A stretch of 64,000 bases of DNA from Verrucosispora sioxanthis (GCF_010560025.1 NZ_SAIY01000001.1:744001-808000); one strand, 5' to 3'; counted from the stretch's first letter, positions 1 through 10,880 are shown. Translations and numbers: made by a program. Notes: generated from the sequence alone by a model not told the origin.

Positions 1-984
1 CGGCGGGGCGGCCATACCGCGGTCCACCAGCAGCAGCAGGCCCGGCAACAGCCAGACCAGGTGATGCACCCAGGTGACCGGACTGACCAGGCACATCACC
101 GCGCCGGTCAGGGCCAGCCCGGTGGCCTCGTCGCCGACGGACGCCGCGACGCGGGACCGCCACGCCCAGAGCACCAGCGTCCCGGCGACCAGCAGCAGCC
201 AGGCCAGCGTGCTGGGACTCTCCGGGTCGAGCCGGGCCACCACGCCGCGCAGCGACTGGTTGGAGACGAAGGCCAGCTCACCGACGCGCCCGGTGTTCCA
301 CAGAGCGCTGGTCCAGAACTCCCGGGAGGCGTCCGGGAACAGCGCGGCGGCCAGCACGGTCGCGGCGGTCGCGGTGCCCGACGCGGTCACCGCGGCGCGC
401 CATCGTCGGGTCACCAGCAGGTAGACGATGAAGATGCCCGGCGTGAGTTTGATCGCGGTGGCCAGGCCGATGCCGATCCCGGCCCATCTGTTGCCGCCCG
501 GCAGCAGCCGGAGCAGATCCACCGCCACCAGGAAGAGCAGCAGCGTATTGACCTGGCCGAAGTTGATCGTCTCGCGCATCGGTTCGAAGGCGGCGACCAG
601 GCACAGCGCCACCGCGAAGGCGAACCAGCGGGTCCAACCGACGCGCCGGGACACCGGATCCAGCAGCCACCAGACCAGCACCGCGCTGGTCAGCACGCCG
701 GCGGCCACGCTCACCACGATCGCGGCGTGCCAGGACAGGTACGCCATCGGCAGCATCACCAGGGCGGCGAAGGGTGGGTACGTGAAGCCGTACTGGGTGC
801 CCGGCTTGAGGTAGTCGTAGATCTCCCCGCCGTCGTGCACCCACCAGACCAGGGCACCCCGGTAGACCTGCAGGTCGAAGAATCCGTGCCGGACGGCCGC
901 CACGGACAGGAACCCGGCCACCGCGACGGCGAGGACCACGACCGCGGCGACCTGTCCCACCGTCCGCCTGGCACCCTGCGCCAC
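1..984 (-). CDS. GT87/DUF2029-type membrane mannosyltransferase (3' part outside window)
   Basis: Polyprenol-phosphate-dependent mannosyltransferases of this family (PimE-like) add mannose to cell-envelope glycolipids from the outer membrane face. The frame is open from a GTG at 984 to the window edge, so the C-terminus is missing. It encodes several hydrophobic helices. A short loop after the first helix contains FFDLQVYRGALVWW, and a later loop reads EPMRETINFGQVN, both typical of GT87 proteins. The start follows a GGGAGG ribosome site and lies divergent from the acetyltransferase gene at 1020. The exact acceptor cannot be inferred. Confidence 0.75.
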   Translation of the reverse strand, partial: MAQGARRTVGQVAAVVVLAVAVAGFLSVAAVRHGFFDLQVYRGALVWWVHDGGEIYDYLKPGTQYGFTYPPFAALVMLPMAYLSWHAAIVVSVAAGVLTSAVLVWWLLDPVSRRVGWTRWFAFAVALCLVAAFEPMRETINFGQVNTLLLFLVAVDLLRLLPGGNRWAGIGIGLATAIKLTPGIFIVYLLVTRRWRAAVTASGTATAATVLAAALFPDASREFWTSALWNTGRVGELAFVSNQSLRGVVARLDPESPSTLAWLLLVAGTLVLWAWRSRVAASVGDEATGLALTGAVMCLVSPVTWVHHLVWLLPGLLLLVDRGMAAPP

Positions 985-1005
985 CGTCGCCTCCCTCGCC
1001 CTGCG

Positions 1006-1011
1006 TAGGCT
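1006..1011 (+). promoter_or_regulatory. -10 element TAGGCT of a likely leaderless promoter
   Basis: TAGGCT lies 8 bases before the ATG at 1020, and no Shine-Dalgarno sequence is visible. In actinomycetes a TANNNT hexamer this close to a start codon usually marks a leaderless transcript whose first base is the start codon. The call rests on sequence pattern only. Confidence 0.5.
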
Positions 1012-1019
1012 GTCGTGCC

Positions 1020-1601
1020 ATGAGTCTCGGGTACGTCCGCCCGGCGCGTCCGGAGGACGCCGCCGAGATCGCCCGCATCCAGCTCGCCACCTGGCGGGTC
1101 GCCTACCGGCGACTGCTGCCCCGGGACGTGCTGAACGACCTCGACGAGGCGTCGCTGGCCGAGCGCTGGGACGCCGCGGTGCGCCAGCCGCCCGGCGACA
1201 CCCACCGGGTGCTTGTCGCCGTCGAACAGGCCGAGCAATCGTATCTGGTGGGTTTCGCCGCCTCCGGCCCGGCCGATGCCGAGGCGCTGGCCCCGAACGA
1301 ACCGGCCGACGCGCTCGGCGCGGACGTGGTGGCGGTGACCGACCTGCTGGTCGAGCCGCGCTGGGGCCGGCGCGGACACGGCTCCCGGCTGCTCGCCGCC
1401 AGCGTCGACCTGTGGCGGGAGTCAGGCTTCGACCGGGCGGTGGCGTGGGTGTTCGAGGGTGACCAGGCGTCCCGGAAGTTCCTCACCACCGCCGGCTGGG
1501 CCCCCGACGGCGCGGGACGCGCGCTGGACGTCGACGACATGCTGGTCCCCCAGCTACGCCTGCACGTCGCCGTCCCCACGGAACCGCCGCCGGCCGGCTG
1601 A
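1020..1601 (+). CDS. GNAT family N-acetyltransferase
   Basis: A 193-residue protein with a single GNAT fold. The N-terminus MSLGYVRPARPEDAAEIARI is the usual beta1-alpha1 region. The acetyl-CoA loop is seen as VEPRWGRRGHGSRLL (the R/Q-x-x-G-x-G/A motif), followed by the late-strand AWVFEGDQASRKFLTTAGW. The substrate is unknown; GNAT enzymes acetylate amines on small molecules or proteins. The gene is divergent from the GT87 gene and convergent with dapB, so it is probably a single transcription unit. Confidence 0.85.
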   Translation: MSLGYVRPARPEDAAEIARIQLATWRVAYRRLLPRDVLNDLDEASLAERWDAAVRQPPGDTHRVLVAVEQAEQSYLVGFAASGPADAEALAPNEPADALGADVVAVTDLLVEPRWGRRGHGSRLLAASVDLWRESGFDRAVAWVFEGDQASRKFLTTAGWAPDGAGRALDVDDMLVPQLRLHVAVPTEPPPAG

Positions 1602-1630
1602 CCGATCCGTCCGGCCCGCCTCGGCCGCGC

Positions 1631-2473
<843 letters not shown>

Positions 2474-3889
2474 TCAGGCGCTGAAGTCCCGACCGGCGAA
2501 CGGGCCGACGACGGCGAGGGACATCGGCCGGTCCAGCAGTTCGGCGGCGAGGGCGTTGACGTCGTCGAGGGTGACCGCGTCGACCCGGTCGAGCAGCTCG
2601 TTGACCGGCACCAGGTCCCCGTAGAGCAGCTCGCCCTTGGCCAGCCGGCTCATCCGGGAACCGGTGTCCTCCAGGCCGAGCACGAACGAACCCTTGCTCA
2701 TCCCCTTGCCCCGGGCCAGTTCCGCCTCGGTGACGCCGTGCGCGGCGGTACGCGCCAACTCGGCCCGGGTCAGCTCCAGCACCTCGTCGACCCGACCCGG
2801 GGCGCAGCCGGCGTAGACGCCGAACAGGCCGCTGTCGGCGTACTGGCTGGCGTAGGAGTAGACGGAGTAGGCGAGGCCGCGGCGCTCCCGGATCTCCTGG
2901 AACAGCCGGCTGGACATGCCGCCGCCGAGCACGTTGTTCAGCACCCCGAGAGCGAAGCGGCGTTCGTCGAGCCGGTCGATGCCCGGGCAACCCAGCACGA
3001 TGTGCGCCTGCTCGGTCTCCTTCGCCTCCACCACCGTGGCGGCGGCCCGGGTGCGTACGGCGGGGGTGGCCGGTCGCTGCGGCGCGGGCGCCGCCGGGTC
3101 GGTGTCCAGCGGGGTGCCCCGCAGCGCCTGGCGGACCAGCCGCACCACGGCGGTGTGGTCGAGGTTGCCGGCGGCGGCGATGACGATCTGCGGCGCGACG
3201 TAGCGCCGCCGGTAGAAGCTCTGGATCTGCCGGCGGGTCATCGGGGTGACGGTCTCCGCGGTGCCGGAGATCAGCCGGCCCAGCGGGTGGTCACCGTAGA
3301 CGGCCTGGGCGAACAGGTCGTGCACCTCGTCGCCGGGTTCGTCGTCGTGCATGGCGATCTCCTCGAGGATCACGCCGCGTTCGGTCTCCACGTCGGCCGG
3401 CTCCAGCAGCGAGTCGGCGACCAGGTCGCACATGACGTCGATGGCCAGGGGCAGGTCCTCGTCCAGCACCCGGGCGTAGTAGCAGGTGTACTCCTTCGTG
3501 GTGAAGGCGTTGGTCTCGCCGCCCACCGCCTCGATGGCCGAGGAGATCTCCAGCGCGTTCCGCTTGTGGGTGCCCTTGAACAGCAGGTGTTCCAGGAAGT
3601 GGGCGGCACCGGCCTGCGGGCCGGTTTCGTCCCGCGAGCCGACAGCCACCCAGATGCCGAACGAGACGCTGCGCATGGCCGGGATCGCCTCGGTCAACAC
3701 CCGCAGCCCGTTGGGCAGCACCGTGCGGCGCACCGTGCCGCCCAGCGGATCGTCGCTCAGGGTCCGGGTCACCGCCCGGGTCGACCCACCGGCGGCCCGA
3801 GCGGTAGGGGTGGCCTGCCGCCCGGCGCGCGGCGTCGACCCCGGTCGGGTGCCGAGGAAAGACGAATGCCGGGTCCGGCTCACGGCCAC
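2474..3889 (-). CDS. M16 family zinc peptidase (PepR-like)
   Basis: A 471-residue single-chain M16 (pitrilysin/MPP-beta-like) metallopeptidase. The inverted zinc motif HxxEH appears as HFLEHLLFKGT near residue 98, with the downstream zinc glutamate region ETERGVILEEIAMHDDEPGD. The C-terminal half carries the RRGLAYSVYSYAS segment usual in this family. The first 40 or so residues are poorly conserved, so an internal start is possible. It lies directly downstream of pnp, separated by a strong hairpin, matching the gpsI-pepR order of mycobacteria. The physiological substrate is unknown. Confidence 0.9.
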   Translation of the reverse strand: MAVSRTRHSSFLGTRPGSTPRAGRQATPTARAAGGSTRAVTRTLSDDPLGGTVRRTVLPNGLRVLTEAIPAMRSVSFGIWVAVGSRDETGPQAGAAHFLEHLLFKGTHKRNALEISSAIEAVGGETNAFTTKEYTCYYARVLDEDLPLAIDVMCDLVADSLLEPADVETERGVILEEIAMHDDEPGDEVHDLFAQAVYGDHPLGRLISGTAETVTPMTRRQIQSFYRRRYVAPQIVIAAAGNLDHTAVVRLVRQALRGTPLDTDPAAPAPQRPATPAVRTRAAATVVEAKETEQAHIVLGCPGIDRLDERRFALGVLNNVLGGGMSSRLFQEIRERRGLAYSVYSYASQYADSGLFGVYAGCAPGRVDEVLELTRAELARTAAHGVTEAELARGKGMSKGSFVLGLEDTGSRMSRLAKGELLYGDLVPVNELLDRVDAVTLDDVNALAAELLDRPMSLAVVGPFAGRDFSA

Positions 3890-3931
3890 CTGCTTCCAGT
3901 ACGACGAGGGGATGGATGAGTTGACGAACGA

Positions 3932-3962
3932 ACCGGCCGGGCGACGGTGTCGCCCGGCCGGT
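3932..3962 (-). terminator. Hairpin terminator after pnp
   Basis: A perfect 14-bp stem (3932-3945 with 3949-3962) with a 3-base loop sits just beyond the pnp stop codon and before the M16 peptidase start. There is no U tract, as is common in high-GC actinomycetes. It may terminate or attenuate transcription into the peptidase gene, or act as an RNA-stability element. Confidence 0.65.
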
Positions 3963-3976
3963 CAGCGGTTCACGTG

Positions 3977-6343
3977 TCAGCTGTGCCGGGTACGGCGTCG
4001 CGGACGGTTGTCGCCGCCGCCCTCGCCACCGTCGCCACGCTCGGGGCCACGAGCGCCCCGGTCGCCACCGCGCTCGCGGTCACCCCGGTCACGCGGACCC
4101 CGGTCACCACCCCGGTCGCGGCCGGCGGGCCGCTCCTCACTAGTTGCGGCGGCCGGCGCCTCGGCACCCTCCGGGCGGACCTTGTCCAGGTAGATCTTGC
4201 CGCGCTGGTCGATGTCGGCGATCTCCACCTCGACCCGGTCGCCGACGTTGAGGAAGTCCTCGACCTTCTCGACCCGCTTGCCGTCGCCCACCTTGGAGAT
4301 GTGCAGCAGGCCGTCGCGGCCCGGCAGCAGCGAGACGAACGCACCGAACGGAGCGGTCTTCACCACCGTGCCGAGGAACCGGTCACCCATCTTGGGCAGG
4401 GTCGGGTTGGCGATCGCGTTGATCCGCTCGACGGCGGCCTGCGCCGACGGACCGTTCGTCGCGCCGACGTAGATGGTGCCGTCGTCCTCGATGGAGATCT
4501 CGGCGCCGGTCTCGTCCTGGATGGCGTTGATGGTCTGACCCTTCGGGCCGATCACCATGCCGATCTTGTCAACCGGGATCTTGACCGTGGTCACTCGGGG
4601 CGCGTAGTCGGACATCTCGGCCGGTGCCTCGATCGCCCGCTGCATCACGTCGAGGATGGTCTGCCGCGCCTCGTGGGCCTGCTGGAGGGCGGCGGCCAGC
4701 ACGTCGGACGGGATGCCGTCGAGCTTGGTGTCGAGCTGCAACGCGGTGACGAAGTCGCGGGTACCGGCGACCTTGAAGTCCATGTCGCCGAAGGCGTCCT
4801 CGGCACCGAGGATGTCGGTGAGCGTGACGTACTGGGTCTTGCCGTCGACCTCGTCGGAGATGAGGCCCATCGCGATGCCCGCGACCGGCGCCTTCAGCGG
4901 CACACCGGCGCTGAGCAGGCCCAGCGTCGAGGCGCAGACCGAACCCATCGAGGTGGAGCCGTTGGAGCCGAGCGCCTCGGAGACCTGCCGGATCGCGTAC
5001 GGGAACTCCTCCCGCGAGGGCAGCACCGGGATCAGCGCCCGCTCCGCCAGAGCGCCGTGCCCGATCTCGCGGCGCTTCGGCGAGCCGACCCGACCGGTCT
5101 CACCGGTGGAGTACGGCGGGAAGTTGTAGTTGTGCATGTAGCGCTTGGACTTCTCCGGAGAGAGGGTGTCCAGCGCCTGCTCCATGCGCAGCATGTTGAG
5201 CGTGGTGACGCCGAGGATCTGGGTCTCGCCGCGCTCGAACAGCGCCGAGCCGTGCACCCGGGGCAGCACGCCCACCTCGGCGCTCAGCGGGCGGATGTCA
5301 CGCGGACCCCGGCCGTCGATGCGGACCTGCTCGCGCAGCACCCGGCTGCGCACCTCGGACTTGGTCAGCGACCGGAACGCGGCGGAGAGTTCCTTCTCGC
5401 GGCCCTCGAAGCGGGCGCCGAGTTCCTCGTGCACCCGCAGCTTGATCGCGTCCAGGGCCCCCTCGCGGTCGGCCTTGCCGGCGATCTGCAGGGCCTCGGC
5501 GACGTCGGCGCGGGCCAGGTCGGCGACCGCGTCGTACGCGTCGTCCTGGTAATCCAGGAAGACCGGGTACTCGGCGACCGGCTTGGCGGCGACCTCGGCC
5601 AGCTCGCTCTGCGCCCGGCACAGCTCGCGGATGGCGGGCTTGGCGGCCTCCAGACCGCTGGCCACGACCTCCTCGGTCGGGGCGGGCGCCCCGCCGGCGA
5701 CCAGCTTCACGGTGTGCTCGGTGGCCTCCGCCTCGACCATCATGATCGCGACGTCGCCGTCGGGCAGGGCCCGGCCGGCAACCACCATGTCGAAGGTGGC
5801 CCGGGCCAGCTCCTCGTGGGTCGGGAAGGCGACCCACTGGCCGTCCACGTGGGCCATCCGGGTGGCCCCGATCGGGCCGGAGAACGGCAGGCCGGACAGC
5901 TTGGTCGACATCGACGCGGCGTTGATCGCGACCACGTCGTACGGGTGCTGCGGGTCGAGCGCGAGGATCGTCTCGACGACCTGGACCTCGTTGCGCAGGC
6001 CCTTGACGAACGACGGGCGCAGCGGCCGGTCGATCAGGCGGCAGGTGAGGATGGCGTCCTCGCTGGGCCGGCCCTCACGACGGAAGAACGAGCCGGGGAT
6101 GCGGCCCGCGGCGTACATCCGCTCCTCGACGTCGACGGTCAGCGGGAAGAAGTCGAACTGCTCCTTCGGCTGCTTACCGGCGGTGGTGGCGGACAGCACG
6201 ACGGTCTCGCCGAGCTGGGCGGTGACGGACCCGGCGGCCTGTCGGGCCAGCCGTCCGGTGGAGAAGGTGATCTCACGGGTGCCGAACGACCCGTTGTCGA
6301 TCACGGCGGTGCGGGTTTCGGTGCCGAGTTTGGTCTCGGTCAT
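3977..6343 (-). CDS. pnp: Polynucleotide phosphorylase / guanosine pentaphosphate synthetase
   Basis: A 788-residue phosphate-dependent 3'-5' exoribonuclease and polymerase; the actinobacterial orthologue is also called GpsI. Two RNase PH domains are joined by a helical domain. The phosphate-binding core is visible as [23 protein letters not shown] domain follows with [13 protein letters not shown], then an S1 domain ([20 protein letters not shown]). The C-terminus is a charged, Arg/Gly/Asp-rich disordered tail of about 45 residues, an RNA-binding extension common in actinomycetes. It lies 221 bases downstream of rpsO, the usual rpsO-pnp arrangement. Confidence 0.96.
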   Translation of the reverse strand: MTETKLGTETRTAVIDNGSFGTREITFSTGRLARQAAGSVTAQLGETVVLSATTAGKQPKEQFDFFPLTVDVEERMYAAGRIPGSFFRREGRPSEDAILTCRLIDRPLRPSFVKGLRNEVQVVETILALDPQHPYDVVAINAASMSTKLSGLPFSGPIGATRMAHVDGQWVAFPTHEELARATFDMVVAGRALPDGDVAIMMVEAEATEHTVKLVAGGAPAPTEEVVASGLEAAKPAIRELCRAQSELAEVAAKPVAEYPVFLDYQDDAYDAVADLARADVAEALQIAGKADREGALDAIKLRVHEELGARFEGREKELSAAFRSLTKSEVRSRVLREQVRIDGRGPRDIRPLSAEVGVLPRVHGSALFERGETQILGVTTLNMLRMEQALDTLSPEKSKRYMHNYNFPPYSTGETGRVGSPKRREIGHGALAERALIPVLPSREEFPYAIRQVSEALGSNGSTSMGSVCASTLGLLSAGVPLKAPVAGIAMGLISDEVDGKTQYVTLTDILGAEDAFGDMDFKVAGTRDFVTALQLDTKLDGIPSDVLAAALQQAHEARQTILDVMQRAIEAPAEMSDYAPRVTTVKIPVDKIGMVIGPKGQTINAIQDETGAEISIEDDGTIYVGATNGPSAQAAVERINAIANPTLPKMGDRFLGTVVKTAPFGAFVSLLPGRDGLLHISKVGDGKRVEKVEDFLNVGDRVEVEIADIDQRGKIYLDKVRPEGAEAPAAATSEERPAGRDRGGDRGPRDRGDRERGGDRGARGPERGDGGEGGGDNRPRRRTRHS

Positions 6344-6526
6344 GCTGTTTCAATGCTCCTTCGCATCGGGGGCCACGACGCGGGAGCTGTGCGGACGGCC
6401 GGTCTTCGATCGAAGCGCCCGGGACCGCCGGCGGGATGCCGGGGTGCCCGGAGGCCACTACCGGAGACCGGTACGCCGACGCTCCCTTGTCTGGGTGGTC
6501 GTGGCCCGTTTCTCGGTTGGGACGCC

Positions 6527-6561
6527 GACGGGGGAGTGACCTGGTGGGCCACTCCCCCGTC
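6527..6561 (-). terminator. rpsO-pnp intergenic hairpin
   Basis: A perfect 12-bp stem (6527-6538 with 6550-6561) with an 11-base loop starts 3 bases after the rpsO stop codon. In Streptomyces and E. coli the rpsO-pnp spacer carries a hairpin that is a partial terminator and an RNase III processing site. The position fits that role, but no processing can be seen from sequence. Confidence 0.65.
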
Positions 6562-6564
6562 ACG

Positions 6565-6834
6565 TCACCGGCGCAGGCCGAGCCGCTCGATGAGCGACCG
6601 GTAGCGGTTGATGTCCTTCTTCTGAACGTAGTTGAGCAACCGACGGCGACGGCCGACCAGCAGCAGCAGCCCACGGCGGCTGTGGTGGTCGTGCTTGTGC
6701 ACCTTCAGGTGCTCGGTGAGGTCGGCGATCCGCTTGGTGAGGACCGCGACCTGCACCTCGGGCGACCCGGTGTCACCCTCGGCGGTCGCGTACTCCTCGC
6801 GGATCTTGGCCTTTGCCTGCTGGTCGAGCGCCAT
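6565..6834 (-). CDS. rpsO: 30S ribosomal protein S15
   Basis: An 89-residue protein of exactly the family's usual size. It binds the central domain of 16S rRNA and helps form the subunit bridge. The signature [17 protein letters not shown] and the [20 protein letters not shown] region are diagnostic. The start follows an AGGGAGAAC ribosome site. It is followed by a hairpin and pnp on the same strand, and preceded by ribF. Confidence 0.97.
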   Translation of the reverse strand: MALDQQAKAKIREEYATAEGDTGSPEVQVAVLTKRIADLTEHLKVHKHDHHSRRGLLLLVGRRRRLLNYVQKKDINRYRSLIERLGLRR

Positions 6835-6979
6835 GTTCTCCCTGTTCTGGTGGGTTGTCTCAATGCGGTCCGTCGGGCCGGGCTACGGCACCGGTGACGG
6901 ACGGTCCTCGCACCCGCGGCGTCGAGCAGGCAGGCGAGGCCCCACGTCGGTCAGCCGACGTCCCAGCCAGCCTACCAGC

Positions 6980-7020
6980 ACCCGCCCGACCCGGCCGGTC
7001 AAGGGCCACGGGCGGGTCGG
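6980..7020 (-). terminator. Hairpin downstream of ribF
   Basis: Inverted repeats ACCCGCCCGAC at 6980 and a G-rich partner ending at 7020 form a stem of at least 9 bp with an inner loop, 7 bases beyond the ribF stop codon. It could end the truB-ribF transcript before rpsO. Confidence 0.5.
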
Positions 7021-7027
7021 TGACCGG

Positions 7028-7957
7028 TCAGTTCAGCGCCCGGCGGGTCCGCTCGACGTCCTGGGCGATCTGGGCGATCAACGGCTCGATCGAATCGAAG
7101 CGGGTCTGGCCGCGCAGATGCGCCACGAAGTCCAACGCCAGCCGCTCGCCGTAGAGGTCGCCGTCGAAGTCCAGCGCGTACGCCTCGACCCGCCGCTCCC
7201 GGCCGGAGAACGTCGGGTTGGTGCCGATCGACACGGCGGCGGCGAGCGGCTGCCGCTGCCCTCGACGGATCATCCGGGCGGCGTAGACGCCGTCGGCCGG
7301 GACCGCCGCGTTTCGGTGGCAGAGCAGGTTCGCGGTCGGGAAGCCGAGTTCCCGCCCACGCTGGTCACCGCGGACGACCACCCCCTCCAACCGGTGCGGG
7401 CGACCCAGCGCCGCCGCCGCGGCGGCCACGTCACCCGCGTCGACGCAGGAGCGGATGTAGGTCGAGGAGAAGACCGTGCCCGACTCGGCCACCAGCGGCG
7501 GCGCCTCGACGGCGAACCCGAAGGTGCGGCCGAGCCGCTCCAGCAGCGCCACGTCACCGGCGGCCCGGTGGCCGAACCGGAAGTTGTCGCCCACCACCAC
7601 GAGAGCGGCGTGCAGGTTCTCGACAAGCACGTCGTGCACGAACGCCTCGGCCGACAACCGGGACACCTCGGGCGTGAACGGCATCACACAGAGCACATCG
7701 GCCCCGAGGGTCTCGATCAGCTCCGCCTTGCGGTGCGGCTCGGTCAGCACCGCCGGATGGGAGCCGGGGCGCACGACCTCGGCCGGATGCGGGTCGAAGG
7801 TGAGCACCACCGACTTGACGCCGAGTTCACGGGCGCGGGCCACGGCGTGCCCGATCGTCGCCTGGTGCCCCTTGTGCACGCCGTCGAAGACGCCGATGGT
7901 GACGACCGACCGTCCCCAGCCACCGGGCGCCGCGTCGTACCCCCGCCACCGCTGCAT
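7028..7957 (-). CDS. ribF: Bifunctional riboflavin kinase / FAD synthetase
   Basis: Phosphorylates riboflavin to FMN and adenylylates FMN to FAD. The 309-residue length matches the prokaryotic bifunctional form. The N-terminal nucleotidyltransferase shows GVFDGVHKGHQ and SSTYIRSCVDAGDV. The C-terminal kinase shows the GTNPTFSGRERRVEAY motif and FDGDLYGERLALDFV. It lies downstream of truB, a typical bacterial pairing. Confidence 0.95.
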   Translation of the reverse strand: MQRWRGYDAAPGGWGRSVVTIGVFDGVHKGHQATIGHAVARARELGVKSVVLTFDPHPAEVVRPGSHPAVLTEPHRKAELIETLGADVLCVMPFTPEVSRLSAEAFVHDVLVENLHAALVVVGDNFRFGHRAAGDVALLERLGRTFGFAVEAPPLVAESGTVFSSTYIRSCVDAGDVAAAAAALGRPHRLEGVVVRGDQRGRELGFPTANLLCHRNAAVPADGVYAARMIRRGQRQPLAAAVSIGTNPTFSGRERRVEAYALDFDGDLYGERLALDFVAHLRGQTRFDSIEPLIAQIAQDVERTRRALN

Positions 7958-8017
7958 GCTGCTCCTCCGCTGTCGTTCACCGCCGAACGCCGACGGTCGG
8001 CCGTCCGGTACCCGGCG

Positions 8018-8911
8018 TCAGGCCGGGGCGAGCACGATCTCCGCGCGGGCCCGGCCGGCCCGCTCGCTGACGATAGCGATCAGCCCACCGGCCGGATCGA
8101 AGACCGCGTACGGCCCGGTGCGGCCGACCGGATCGAGCGGACCGCCGTGCGACAGCACCTTCGCCTCCTCCTCGGTGGCGTCCCGGCGCGGGAAGAACCG
8201 CTCGGCGGCGGCCGCGAGCGGCAGGTCCACCACGTCCGGCGCACGGTGCTCCAGCTCGTCGAGGGTGGCCGCCTCCGCCACGGTGAACCCCCCCACGGCG
8301 GTGCGGCGCAGGGCGGTCAGGTGGCCGCCGACGGCGAGGGCCAGACCCGCGTCGCGGGCGATCGCCCGGATGTACGTCCCGGTCGAGCAGGCCACGTCGA
8401 TGTCGACGTCGACCACGTCGGGCGAGGTCCGGCGGATCGCCAGCACGTCGAGCCGGGACACGGTGACCCGCCGGGCCGGCAGGTCGACGCTCTCCCCCGC
8501 ACGGACCCGCTTGTACGCGCGCTGGCCGTTGATCTTGATGGCGCTCACCGCGCTCGGCACCTGGTCGATCTCCCCGGTCAACCCGGCCAGGGCGGCCCGG
8601 ACCGCCTCGTCGGTGAGCGTCCCGGCGGGAGTGGTGGCGATCACGTCGCCCTCCGCGTCATCGGTGACGGTGGCCTGGCCCAGCCGGATGGTCGCCGCGT
8701 AGCTCTTGTCCGCACCGATCACGTACGTCAGCAGTCGGGTGGCCCGGCCGATCCCGATCACCAGGACCCCGGTGGCCATCGGATCGAGCGTGCCGCCGTG
8801 ACCGACCCGCCGGGTCCGCGCCAACCGACGCAACCGGGCGACCACGTCGTGCGAGGTCATACCGCCGGGCTTGTCCACCACGATCAGGCCGTCTGTGCTC
8901 ACGACGTGCAA
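8018..8911 (-). CDS. truB: tRNA pseudouridine(55) synthase
   Basis: Makes pseudouridine 55 in the T-loop of tRNAs. The catalytic aspartate lies in GGTLDPMATGVLVIGIG, and the family sequence DKPGGMTSHDVV is at the N-terminus. The conserved KSYAATIRLG and CSTGTYIRAIARD motifs follow. The C-terminal part (about 80 residues) is the actinobacterial TruB extension. At 297 residues it is the normal size. It forms a minus-strand pair with ribF. Confidence 0.95.
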   Translation of the reverse strand: MHVVSTDGLIVVDKPGGMTSHDVVARLRRLARTRRVGHGGTLDPMATGVLVIGIGRATRLLTYVIGADKSYAATIRLGQATVTDDAEGDVIATTPAGTLTDEAVRAALAGLTGEIDQVPSAVSAIKINGQRAYKRVRAGESVDLPARRVTVSRLDVLAIRRTSPDVVDVDIDVACSTGTYIRAIARDAGLALAVGGHLTALRRTAVGGFTVAEAATLDELEHRAPDVVDLPLAAAAERFFPRRDATEEEAKVLSHGGPLDPVGRTGPYAVFDPAGGLIAIVSERAGRARAEIVLAPA

Positions 8912-9045
8912 GCCTGCCAGACCCGCGCGCCCGCCCGAGCACCGGACAGGGCGCTGAAAACGGGATGTTCGCGCTGGGACCGCCCTGCCACGATGGGCTC
9001 ATCGGCGACGGTGAGTGCCGCGCCGGCAGACACGGGGAGAACGAG

Positions 9046-9378
9046 ATGAGCACGGACCGTGGTCCCGATCGCGCGCGTCGGCCCGACGATTCGGTCGGCC
9101 TGCATACGCCCGATCAGCCCAGCGCGCTGCCGGACTGGATGCTGAATCCACCACCGGCGAGGCGCACGCTGGGCGTCCGACTCGCCGAGGGCGTGGCCGC
9201 GCTGCCCGGTGCCGGGGCCCTGCGGCGCCGCTGGTGGGCCTGGCAGCGACGACAGCCCCTGCGTCAGCGCTACCCCAACACCGTGAAGATCCTCGCCCTA
9301 CTCGTCTCCTTCGTGGCGAGCCTGGCCCTGGTACTCGTCATCTACGCGCTCTACGGCCAGGTCTTGTCAGGCGGGTAG
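9046..9378 (+). CDS. Small single-pass membrane protein of unknown function
   Basis: A 110-residue protein whose first 75 residues are polar and rich in Arg and Pro. One transmembrane helix near the C-terminus reads ILALLVSFVASLALVLVIYAL. I chose the ATG at 9046 because a GGGGAGA ribosome site precedes it; the frame is open further upstream. It is divergent from truB and its 3' end overlaps the MATE gene by 12 bases on the opposite strand. I do not recognise the family. Confidence 0.6.
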   Translation: MSTDRGPDRARRPDDSVGLHTPDQPSALPDWMLNPPPARRTLGVRLAEGVAALPGAGALRRRWWAWQRRQPLRQRYPNTVKILALLVSFVASLALVLVIYALYGQVLSGG

Positions 9379-10697
9379 GCGCTCCGCGCCGATGACCGCC
9401 CAGCCACCGCTGCGCAGCCGCAGCAGCAGCCCGACGAGGCGGATCACGGTGAACAGCATCAGCCCGGCCCAGATGCCACCGAGCCCGAGATCGAGGGCGT
9501 ACGCCAGCCAGATCGCCGGCAGGAAGCCGCCGAGCGCGCCGACGACGGTGAGGTTGCGCAGATAGCGGATGTCGCCCGCGCCGATCAGCACACCGTCGAG
9601 GGCGAACACCACCCCGGCCAGTGGCAGCATCGCGGCGAACCAGGGCCACGCCACCAGCGCCTGCTCGTGGACCGCGCGATCGGAGGTGAACCAGGTGGGC
9701 ACCACGGTGGCACCAGCCGCGGCGAGCACGGCGAACGCCGTACCGCAGATCGCGCCCAGCCGGCCGCTCCGGCGGGCCAGCGCCCGGGCCGTCGCGTCGT
9801 CACCACCGCCGAGCGCCGCACCGACGAGCGCCTGCGCGGCGATCGCCAGCGCGTCGAGCACCAGCGCCGCGAAGAACCAGAGCTGCACGGCGATCTGGTG
9901 GGCGCCCACCGTGGCGGCACCGAACCGGGCGGCCACCGCCGTGGCGGACAGGAAACTGGCCTGGAAGGCCACCCCACGGATCAGCAGGTCCCGGCTGAGC
10001 ACCAACTGCTGGCCGATGACCCGGGGACGCGGGCGCAGCGCCACCCGCTCGGCCACCAGGGCGGCGGCGAAGAGTGCCCCGGAGAGGGTCTGCGCGATCA
10101 CGTTCGCCACCGCCGAGCCGATCAGCCCCATGCCCACCGGATAGACGAGCACCGGGCAGAGCACCGCGGAGAGCAGGTTGGGGCCGACCACGAAGAGCAG
10201 CGGCCGACGGGTGTCCTGCACACCCCGCAGCCAACCGTTGCCGGCGGCGGCGAGCAGCAGCCCGGGAGCACCGAACGCGGCGATGCGCAGCCACTCGGCG
10301 GCGGCGAGCGCCACCTCACCACCGCCGGCCAGGGCACCGCCAGGGCACCGCCGCCGATCTGCATGCCGACGACGACCACCAGCCCGACACCAAGGGCCGA
10401 CCAGGACGCCTGGACCCCCTCGGCCACCGCCGCGGCGCGGTCGCCGGCACCGTACCGGCGGGCCGCGCGGCCGGTCGTGCCGTACGCGACCACGGTCCCC
10501 AGCCAGGCGGTGAGGGTCATCACGGTGCCACCGACGGCCACCGCCGCGAGCGGCACCCGGCCCAGGTGGCCGACGACCGCCGTGTCGACGAGCACGTAGA
10601 GCGGCTCGGCGGCGAGTACCACGAGGGCGGGCAGGGCTAGCGCGGCGATTCGGCGCGGCGAGGCGACCCGATCGGCGGCAAGGGTGGACTGGCTCAT
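9367..10697 (-). pseudogene. MATE/DinF-family multidrug exporter, frameshifted by an 11-bp duplication
   Basis: MATE transporters export drugs and toxins using Na+ or H+ gradients. The N-terminal part (from ATG 10697) reads through EPLYVLVDTAVVGHLG and later helices. The rest of the protein (NGWLRGVQDTRRPLLFVVGP and following) is in another frame ending at 9367. The switch falls on an exact 11-bp tandem duplication at 10330-10351. Removing one copy joins the two frames with family-like sequence (GGGALAGGGEVALAAAEW). So the allele is either a recent inactivating duplication, a potentially reversible one, or an assembly error. Confidence 0.85.
10330..10351. repeat. 11-bp tandem duplication inside the MATE gene
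   Basis: CAGGGCACCGC occurs twice back to back at 10330-10340 and 10341-10351. Loss of one unit restores the reading frame of the exporter gene by simple frame arithmetic. Confidence 0.95.
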
Positions 10698-10880
10698 CGG
10701 CGCCGATGGTGGCACGCGGAATGTAAGGGGATCAAACTGGGGTGCTACTTACCGGGGTGAACGTTGTCCCGGGTCAGTGTGGTGGCGCCGCCCCTCAGTA
10801 CGGCGGCGCGCAGGAATCGTTCGGACCGGTGGTGACGTCGCACGCTTCGGCGGCCGGACGTCACCACCGGCCGGACACCG

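Noticed and set aside
3947..6604. 885-codon open frame on the plus strand
   Set aside because: It is the antisense shadow of pnp; its sequence is low-complexity (HRD/LGD/VGD-rich) and matches no family.
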